A DNA stretch of 10,231 nucleotides, taken from CAZFHP01 sp964519365 (GTDB taxonomy: Bacteria; Babelota; Babeliae; Babelales; RVW-14). Positions within the stretch are counted from its first letter, which is position 1. Every line of letters starts with the position of its first letter. Both the position numbers and the translations under genes were made by a program. The stretch lies in contig CAZFHP010000054.1 of NCBI GenBank assembly GCA_964519365.1, forward strand, positions 1 to 10,231, read 5' to 3'. Below, one piece after another: positions 5,960-10,231 of this stretch. The notes beneath the pieces are model-generated. The model was not told where the DNA came from and did no database searches. It saw only the letters and a program-made list of their open reading frames with translations.

Positions 5960-7927
5960 ATGATAATAGCAAGTGACATAAGCCTACAGTTAGGCGACAA
6001 AATTATTTTTGACGATATTTCGTTTAATTTTTTGCATAACCAACGTATTGGTTTAATTGGACGAAACGGGACCGGCAAGTCGACGTTGCTTAAAGTTCTT
6101 GCAGGCATGCAGGGCTTAGACAGCGGGGTTGTTTCGATCGAAAAAAAACGAACGATCGCATACTTGCCACAAGAAGTTGTCTTGCAATCGGATAAGACAG
6201 TACGCGATGAAACGGCAAGCGTGTTTCATGAAATTATCTCGTGGCAAGAACGTGTAACAGAGCTTGAGCGAATGCTTGCCCAGCAAGACAAAGATATGCA
6301 TAAAAATGATCGTGAACAAGAATGTTCGCACGAGCGTGCGCAAACGTATATGCAAGAGTATACAGACCTGCAAGAAAAGCTTGCACATGTTAATTTATCT
6401 CAAAAATTAGCCCAAGTCGAAAAAGTGTTGCGCGGGTTAGGGTTTAGCAATCTGGATGCGCCTGTAAGTACGTTAAGCGTCGGCTGGAAGATGCGTATCT
6501 TGCTTGCAAAGTTACTCTTACAAGATGCTGACTTTTATCTCTTTGACGAGCCAACTAATCACCTTGATATTATTGCCAAAGATTGGTTTTGTGATTTTCT
6601 AAAAAAATCTCAAACAGGTTTTTTACTCGTGTCCCACGACAAGTATTTTCTCGACAACTTATGCAAGCATATTTTTGAACTTGATAACGGTCGAGGGAAA
6701 TTATATAACGGGAACTATAGTTCGTTTGAAAAACAAAAAGAAAAAGATCTTGAGCTTAAAAAAGCAGCATATGAGCAACAACAAAAAGAGATCAAAAAAA
6801 AGCGGGATTTAATCGAACGCTTTCGTGCAAAAGCGACAAAAGCAAAGATGGCACAGAGCTTAATTAAATCACTTGAAAAGATAGAGATAATTAAACTCGA
6901 TCACGGGCAAAAAAATATAAACTTTAATTTTACGGGGTTACAACGAACCGGTAAAATAGTCTTGACCGTCAAAAATCTTTCTAAAAAATTCGATAATCGC
7001 GAGATTTTTAAGAATATATCTTTTGAAATAAAACGGGGTGACAAAGTTGCTCTTATTGCGCCGAACGGTAAAGGTAAGACGACGTTAATTAATCTTATTG
7101 CGGGTGATTACGTATGTGAATCTGGGGAGATTACGTTTGGACATAATGTCGAATATGCTCGTTTTGAACAAGACCAAGATAGACTGCTTGATCCGAAAAA
7201 AGAAATTATCGAAGAAGTCGAAAGCGTCTGTAAAACGTCTGAAGATCGAGCGCGCGTGCGATCGTTGCTCGGTGCATTTTTATTTCCTGGTGATGACGTG
7301 CATAAAAAAATTGGCATACTCAGTGGCGGTGAAAAAAATAGAGTTGCCATGGTAAAAGTATTGATTGCCAACGCTAATTTTTTAATACTCGACGAACCAA
7401 CGAACCATCTAGACTTACAATCAAAAGAGATTTTATTGTCTGCGTTACGGCAGTTTACAGGAACGATTTTATTTGTTTCTCACGATCGTTATTTTCTTGA
7501 GAACCTGGCAACGCGGATTCTTGATTTGCAGCCAGATGGGATAATAAGCCATGATGGGCACTATGAATCGTACGTGTATCAAAAGAATAAGCAAGAGCAA
7601 GAAATCGAGCCTAAATACGAACACTCTCAAGGGCAAAAAAAGTCAGGCAAAGCGTTTGAGCAAGCGTGTGATCGTGCGAATAAACAAACTCGTGAGCCTA
7701 GTAATGCGTTAACTTCTGGGAAGCAGGCATACGAGCAACAGAAAAAAGTAAAAAAACTTGAGAACAAAATAAATAAACTCGAAAAAGAGCTTAAAGCTAT
7801 TCACAAAAAGTTTGAAACACTTACGTATGGCTCGCAAGACTTTGATGATAATAATACTCGCTTGCGGGAAGTTAAGAAAGCGTTAAAATCTGCGTATCGT
7901 GATTGGGAGCAGCACGAAGATACATAA
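5960..7927 (+). CDS. ABC-F family ATPase (Uup/EttA-like)
   Basis: This 655-residue soluble protein has two ATP-binding domains and no membrane segments, as in ABC-F proteins that act on ribosomes. In domain 1, Walker A is GRNGTGKST (34-42), the signature LSVGW (172-176) replaces the usual LSGGW, and Walker B is YLFDEPTNHLD (193-203). In domain 2, Walker A is APNGKGKTT (367-375), the signature is LSGGE (454-458) and Walker B is LILDEPTNHLD (475-485). Both H-switches (VSHD) are present. The linker at about 251-310 is rich in Lys and Glu and predicted coiled, as in the P-site tRNA interaction motif. A C-terminal coiled coil at about 592-655 resembles the Uup C-terminal domain. ATG 5960 fits the family's N-terminus; the ribosome site is weak (GTGGGTG). 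Which ABC-F subgroup it belongs to cannot be settled by eye. Confidence 0.93.
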   Translation: MIIASDISLQLGDKIIFDDISFNFLHNQRIGLIGRNGTGKSTLLKVLAGMQGLDSGVVSIEKKRTIAYLPQEVVLQSDKTVRDETASVFHEIISWQERVTELERMLAQQDKDMHKNDREQECSHERAQTYMQEYTDLQEKLAHVNLSQKLAQVEKVLRGLGFSNLDAPVSTLSVGWKMRILLAKLLLQDADFYLFDEPTNHLDIIAKDWFCDFLKKSQTGFLLVSHDKYFLDNLCKHIFELDNGRGKLYNGNYSSFEKQKEKDLELKKAAYEQQQKEIKKKRDLIERFRAKATKAKMAQSLIKSLEKIEIIKLDHGQKNINFNFTGLQRTGKIVLTVKNLSKKFDNREIFKNISFEIKRGDKVALIAPNGKGKTTLINLIAGDYVCESGEITFGHNVEYARFEQDQDRLLDPKKEIIEEVESVCKTSEDRARVRSLLGAFLFPGDDVHKKIGILSGGEKNRVAMVKVLIANANFLILDEPTNHLDLQSKEILLSALRQFTGTILFVSHDRYFLENLATRILDLQPDGIISHDGHYESYVYQKNKQEQEIEPKYEHSQGQKKSGKAFEQACDRANKQTREPSNALTSGKQAYEQQKKVKKLENKINKLEKELKAIHKKFETLTYGSQDFDDNNTRLREVKKALKSAYRDWEQHEDT

Positions 7928-7944
7928 TCATATGGGGGCTACAC

Positions 7945-8598
7945 GTGTTAGGTGATATTTTTTCTCACGTTATTTCGTATCTATTTTTCCCATCGCTCAT
8001 AGAGCTTTTATCGTGGATGGCACTTATTTGTTATTCGCTTTGTTATATCCCCCAAATAATCGAAAACTATCGTTTTAAATCGACGTCAGGGCTCAGCAAT
8101 ATTTTTGTTCTGACGATTTTTCTCAGCCATGTGCCATTATTATACTATACGTTTATGTTTGATTTTTTATGGTCATACAAAGTCATGGTTCCAATTGAGA
8201 GCATACTTGTCAGCTTAATATTTTTTCAGCGCTTTTACTACGATAGTATTTTTACAGACAAACATTTTCTTTTAGGTCTTTTATTTTTTGTTTTTGGCAT
8301 GATTTTTATACTTTTTTCGACCCGTTATTTTTGCGTATGCTCTGCAGCCAAAACATGTGGCTGGCTTTCATGTGGCTTGTTTATGATTAATCCATGGCCA
8401 CAGATTATGCACGTGTATACAACAAAGAGTGTTCGAGGGTTTAGCTTTGCATATGCTTTGATTACCGGGGGTGCTGCGTTATGTGAAATTATCGTTGTCT
8501 ATGCGCGTGGGCTTCCGGTGCAAACATTTTGTATGGCGTCTAAAGGATTTTTAGTATTTCTGATTTTTTCTGTACAATTTTATTTGTATCGGGAATAA
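7945..8598 (+). CDS. PQ-loop repeat membrane protein
   Basis: This is a hydrophobic protein with about seven membrane segments and two PQ-loop motifs: CYIPQIIENYRFKSTSGLS at residues 33-51 and NPWPQIMHVYTTKSVRGFS at 149-167. The PQ-loop superfamily includes the SWEET/SemiSWEET sugar transporters and the lysosomal cystinosin/PQLC transporters; the substrate here is unknown. I chose GTG 7945 (217 residues) because a GGGGG run (7934-7938) lies 6 bases upstream. The frame extends back to TTG 7903, overlapping the ABC-F gene by 25 bases, but that extension has no ribosome site and adds hydrophilic residues. With the GTG start the spacer to the ABC-F stop is 17 bases, so the two genes are probably one operon. 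It ends 5 bases from the stop of the convergent HEPN-like gene, with no terminator seen between them. Confidence 0.82.
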   Translation: MLGDIFSHVISYLFFPSLIELLSWMALICYSLCYIPQIIENYRFKSTSGLSNIFVLTIFLSHVPLLYYTFMFDFLWSYKVMVPIESILVSLIFFQRFYYDSIFTDKHFLLGLLFFVFGMIFILFSTRYFCVCSAAKTCGWLSCGLFMINPWPQIMHVYTTKSVRGFSFAYALITGGAALCEIIVVYARGLPVQTFCMASKGFLVFLIFSVQFYLYRE

Positions 8599-8603
8599 CG
8601 TTT

Positions 8604-8861
8604 TTATATTGGTTTTATTCGATCAACAAGAACATTCATGCTTGAAGATAATTCTTCAATGTCATGACAAATATTTTGTGCCATTTTTTCATCATACACA
8701 TGAGTTGTTTGTATGACAGATGCTGTATATGCTTCTTTGTGTATATCTGTTGCTATGTCATATTCTTTTTCATAAAGCATAAGTGTTCGTGAAAATGCAT
8801 CTCGTGCTTTTACGAGATTTTCGTATTTGTATTCAAGTTTCTTTTCGCTCATTTTTTCCAT
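8604..8861 (-). CDS. Shortened HI0074-like HEPN protein, R of RX4HXY lost
   Basis: This 85-residue protein aligns at both ends with the HEPN protein encoded at 9144-9623. KYENLVKA at 12-19 matches KYESTLHA. HVYDEKMAQNI at 54-64 matches HTYNENIAIKI. Between these anchors it has 42 residues where the neighbour has 109, so roughly 65 residues, including the R...SLVK.FE.TFD.FWK helix, appear to be missing without loss of frame. H54 and Y56 of RX4HXY remain, but the position of the motif arginine is V49. It is therefore unlikely to be an active HEPN RNase. ATG 8861 is supported by AAGGA 5 bases upstream and overlaps the end of the nucleotidyltransferase gene by 13 bases. It may be a decaying copy, a decoy or a binding partner of that enzyme. 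Confidence 0.72.
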   Translation of the reverse strand: MEKMSEKKLEYKYENLVKARDAFSRTLMLYEKEYDIATDIHKEAYTASVIQTTHVYDEKMAQNICHDIEELSSSMNVLVDRIKPI

Positions 8862-9157
8862 GCGATTCCTTCTTGCCTAATTGTTTCTTTCATTTTGTTG
8901 GGTAAAGAATGAAAATCAACAATGTCGACATTTTGTACAAGATTAAGTGCATCAATCATACTCATAATTTGTCCTCGTTTTACAATTGGTAATCGCTTTC
9001 CAATATCAACGGCAACATCAATGTCAGAATTGTATCGTGCGTCACCTCGGGCGTATGATCCAAATAAATAGATTTTTGCATCGGGAAAAAACATCGTGAT
9101 AATTGTTATGATTTTATCTTTGTGTTCGATTTTTGGAGCGTCTTCATAGGACTTCAT
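8849..9157 (-). CDS. MntA-like minimal nucleotidyltransferase, second module
   Basis: This 102-residue protein of the NTP_transf_2 superfamily has the normal length for a minimal nucleotidyltransferase. It carries LFGSYARGD..YNSDIDVAVD, in which GS (33-34) is followed after exactly 10 residues by DID (45-47), the GSX10DXD active site. A third carboxylate is offered by NVDIVDF (D78 or D81). MntA enzymes transfer AMP to the HEPN toxin of the same operon. Here the next gene is the shortened HEPN at 8604-8861, so this enzyme may serve either HEPN protein. Its start overlaps the upstream HEPN gene by 14 bases, with a GAGGA/GGAAAAG-rich stretch upstream. All catalytic residues are intact even though its partner is reduced. 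Confidence 0.88.
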   Translation of the reverse strand: MKSYEDAPKIEHKDKIITIITMFFPDAKIYLFGSYARGDARYNSDIDVAVDIGKRLPIVKRGQIMSMIDALNLVQNVDIVDFHSLPNKMKETIRQEGIAWKK

Positions 9158-9623
9158 TCTTTTCCATTTCCTCAGCTGTTGGTTTTACCTGTATGATAAC
9201 TTTGTTCATCAGTTTGTAATAGTCGGGAATAACATAAGAAATTTTAATCGCGATGTTTTCGTTATACGTGTGTACAAGCTGATTTCTATGATCAGACATC
9301 TCCAAAAATTTTTTCACGTCATTTTTTGCCAAAATTTTTATTTTGAATGCTTCTTTAAAAACAGATTTGGGAGAATTTTGTTCAATTCCGTGAATTTCCC
9401 AAAGATATGTTTTCATATATTTCCAAAAGACATCAAATGTTATTTCAAAAATTTTAACAAGTGAATTGCGATAGGTTCTTATGATTCGTTGTGATTCTTG
9501 AGTTTCTTTTTTGTTAAAAGAATGCTCGTATACTATTTTTTCTAAATCTTCACATGCGAGTTGTAATGACTCAAGAGCATGCAGTGTTGATTCATATTTG
9601 AGCGTTATATTTTTTGTTGCCAT
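9144..9623 (-). CDS. HI0074/HepT-like HEPN toxin candidate, full length
   Basis: This 159-residue, mostly helical protein belongs to the nucleotidyltransferase-substrate-binding HEPN group. Its C-terminal half holds DHRNQLVHTY, a complete RX4HXY motif (R113, H118, Y120). In MntA-HepT systems the Arg and His form the RNase site and the Tyr is modified with AMP by the partner nucleotidyltransferase. The central helix R52NSLVKIFEITFDVFWK is typical of the family. The ATG at 9623 has GTGGG just upstream and lies inside the last codons of the nucleotidyltransferase gene (19-base overlap), which indicates translational coupling. Family knowledge predicts a toxin or abortive-infection effector neutralised by the enzyme encoded just upstream; no activity can be proved from sequence. 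Confidence 0.85.
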   Translation of the reverse strand: MATKNITLKYESTLHALESLQLACEDLEKIVYEHSFNKKETQESQRIIRTYRNSLVKIFEITFDVFWKYMKTYLWEIHGIEQNSPKSVFKEAFKIKILAKNDVKKFLEMSDHRNQLVHTYNENIAIKISYVIPDYYKLMNKVIIQVKPTAEEMEKNEVL

Positions 9624-9925
9624 AAAATCCCACTTTTGAGTATATGGTTTTTAAGACGATCTTCGACCGCGTGAACGTCAACAATGTCAACAAACAGATG
9701 AATGTTTAACGTTTCGATTTCTTCTTTTATGTTTTCTATTGTGCCAATAGAGAGTTCTTTCCCAGCATCAATAGCCAGATCAATATCAGACCGAGGAGTA
9801 TTTGTTTGCTGTGCTCGGGAGCCAAACAAATAAAGAGCGCAATGGGGAACATGTTTATTGATGACATGTATTAAGTCATCTTTGTATTGATCTTCTTCTC
9901 GTTTGTTTGTGTTCATAATTTTCAT
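9605..9925 (-). CDS. MntA-like minimal nucleotidyltransferase, first module
   Basis: This 106-residue NTP_transf_2 protein contains LFGSRAQQ..PRSDIDLAID, with GS at 35-36 and DID at 47-49, again the exact GSX10DXD spacing. FVDIVDV supplies a third Asp (D80 or D83). It is the expected AMP-transferring antitoxin for the HEPN protein that follows. ATG 9925 overlaps the atpC stop as ATGA, so ribosomes finishing atpC may re-initiate here. A second in-frame ATG lies at 9916 (residue 4), and neither has a convincing ribosome site of its own. Like the second enzyme it ends in GI.W[QK][QK], where the TGG codon supplies the start of the next gene. The motifs are intact. Confidence 0.88.
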   Translation of the reverse strand: MKIMNTNKREEDQYKDDLIHVINKHVPHCALYLFGSRAQQTNTPRSDIDLAIDAGKELSIGTIENIKEEIETLNIHLFVDIVDVHAVEDRLKNHILKSGILWQQKI

Positions 9926-10173
9926 ACATCAAAAAGAACGGTCGCCTTGTTTTCAACAATCATGAAAAAGCCTTTGCCAGACTCAATAGTAACAGCTTCA
10001 CTATCTTGTGGCTTGTACGTAATAAAACCATCGGCGTCAAGCAATGATATTAACGGACTATGGCCTGGCGCAACCATGAAGTTACCCCCTTGGCCGTCGA
10101 TGTCAACCCATTCAACGACATGCTTTTCTGTCTTTTTTACTTTAACAATTTCAAGGGAAATAGTTTCAACCAT
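9922..10173 (-). CDS. atpC: F1F0 ATP synthase epsilon subunit, short form
   Basis: This 83-residue protein matches the N-terminal beta-sandwich of the epsilon subunit: LEIVKV near the start, then GGNFMVAPGHSPLISLL (about 29-45; compare the family's G.fgvlpgHapl...L), then a glycine-led strand GKGFFMIVENKATVLFD at the end. Epsilon joins the rotor stalk gamma to the c-ring in the membrane-bound ATP synthase. Usual bacterial subunits are about 130-140 residues with a C-terminal helical hairpin that inhibits ATP hydrolysis; that domain is absent here, as in some other naturally short forms. The gene normally follows atpD, which would lie beyond 10231. ATG 10173 has a poor ribosome site and sits at the end of 13-base repeats. 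Its stop overlaps the next gene as ATGA. Confidence 0.85.
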   Translation of the reverse strand: MVETISLEIVKVKKTEKHVVEWVDIDGQGGNFMVAPGHSPLISLLDADGFITYKPQDSEAVTIESGKGFFMIVENKATVLFDV

Positions 10174-10222
10174 TATTTTAAACCGTTACTTTAAACTAGT
10201 ATTTCAAACAAGTATTTTTATT
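10171..10222. repeat. Three to four tandem 13-base repeats at the atpC start
   Basis: Read on the plus strand the units are CATTATTTTAAAC, CGTTACTTTAAAC, TAGTATTTCAAAC and a weaker AAGTATTTTTATT, placed end to end. The first contains the atpC start codon. On the minus strand each full unit starts GTTT[AG]AA. They may be a slippage product or a regulatory site; no known operator is recognised. Confidence 0.55.
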
Positions 10223-10231
10223 TTTTGGCTT

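Noticed and set aside
7903..7944. Longer N-terminus of the PQ-loop protein from TTG 7903
   Set aside because: It overlaps the ABC-F gene without a ribosome site; GTG 7945 has a G-rich site 6 bases upstream. It is not fully excluded.
9270..9464. A 64-codon plus-strand frame inside the HEPN gene
   Set aside because: It is Phe/Ile/Lys-rich antisense to a clear conserved gene, with no ribosome site.
1..10231. CRISPR array, tRNA, rRNA or insertion-sequence transposase
   Set aside because: I saw no regularly spaced repeats, cloverleaf, rRNA-like segment or transposase-like protein.

Overview
The window looks like a stretch of a low-GC bacterial chromosome with standard genetic code, short intergenic spaces and Shine-Dalgarno starts. 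An exported ankyrin-repeat protein with a lysine-rich segment, a DUF4143-type AAA ATPase, a NurA-type nuclease, a PQ-loop membrane protein and two MNT/HEPN pairs together suggest a small host-associated or intracellular bacterium. Candidate phylum Dependentiae (TM6, Babeliae) is my best guess, but this is inference from gene style and not a proven assignment.

Layout. 1-733 (+): the 3' part of a two-repeat hypothetical protein that probably begins before the window. 736-1929 (-): an AAA/DUF4143 ATPase, convergent with the first gene and only 2 bases from it. 1930-2666: no gene; it holds a probable promoter for the ATPase, a palindromic intergenic repeat at 2093-2331 and a strong promoter at 2523-2550. 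2667-3794 (+): a secreted ankyrin-repeat protein followed by a perfect 12-bp-stem terminator. 3881-3940 (+): a relic copy of the C-terminal tail of the first gene. 4033-5578 (+): a 60-residue antitoxin-like protein and a NurA-family nuclease, probably co-transcribed. 5579-5959: a 68-bp, nearly perfect inverted repeat around a 126-bp loop that contains an extended -10 promoter. 5960-8598 (+): an ABC-F ATPase and a PQ-loop membrane protein. 8604-10173 (-): ATP synthase epsilon subunit (short form) followed by two consecutive MNT/HEPN modules, with all neighbouring genes overlapping.

The most interesting region is 8604-10173. A housekeeping gene (atpC) runs through an ATGA overlap into an MntA-like nucleotidyltransferase, a full-length HEPN protein carrying RX4HXY, a second MntA-like nucleotidyltransferase, and a second HEPN-like protein. 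That last protein appears to have lost about 65 internal residues and the motif arginine, but keeps HXY. If the family logic holds, the first pair is a complete toxin/antitoxin module and the second is a degraded or repurposed copy. Both would be translated from the ATP synthase message.
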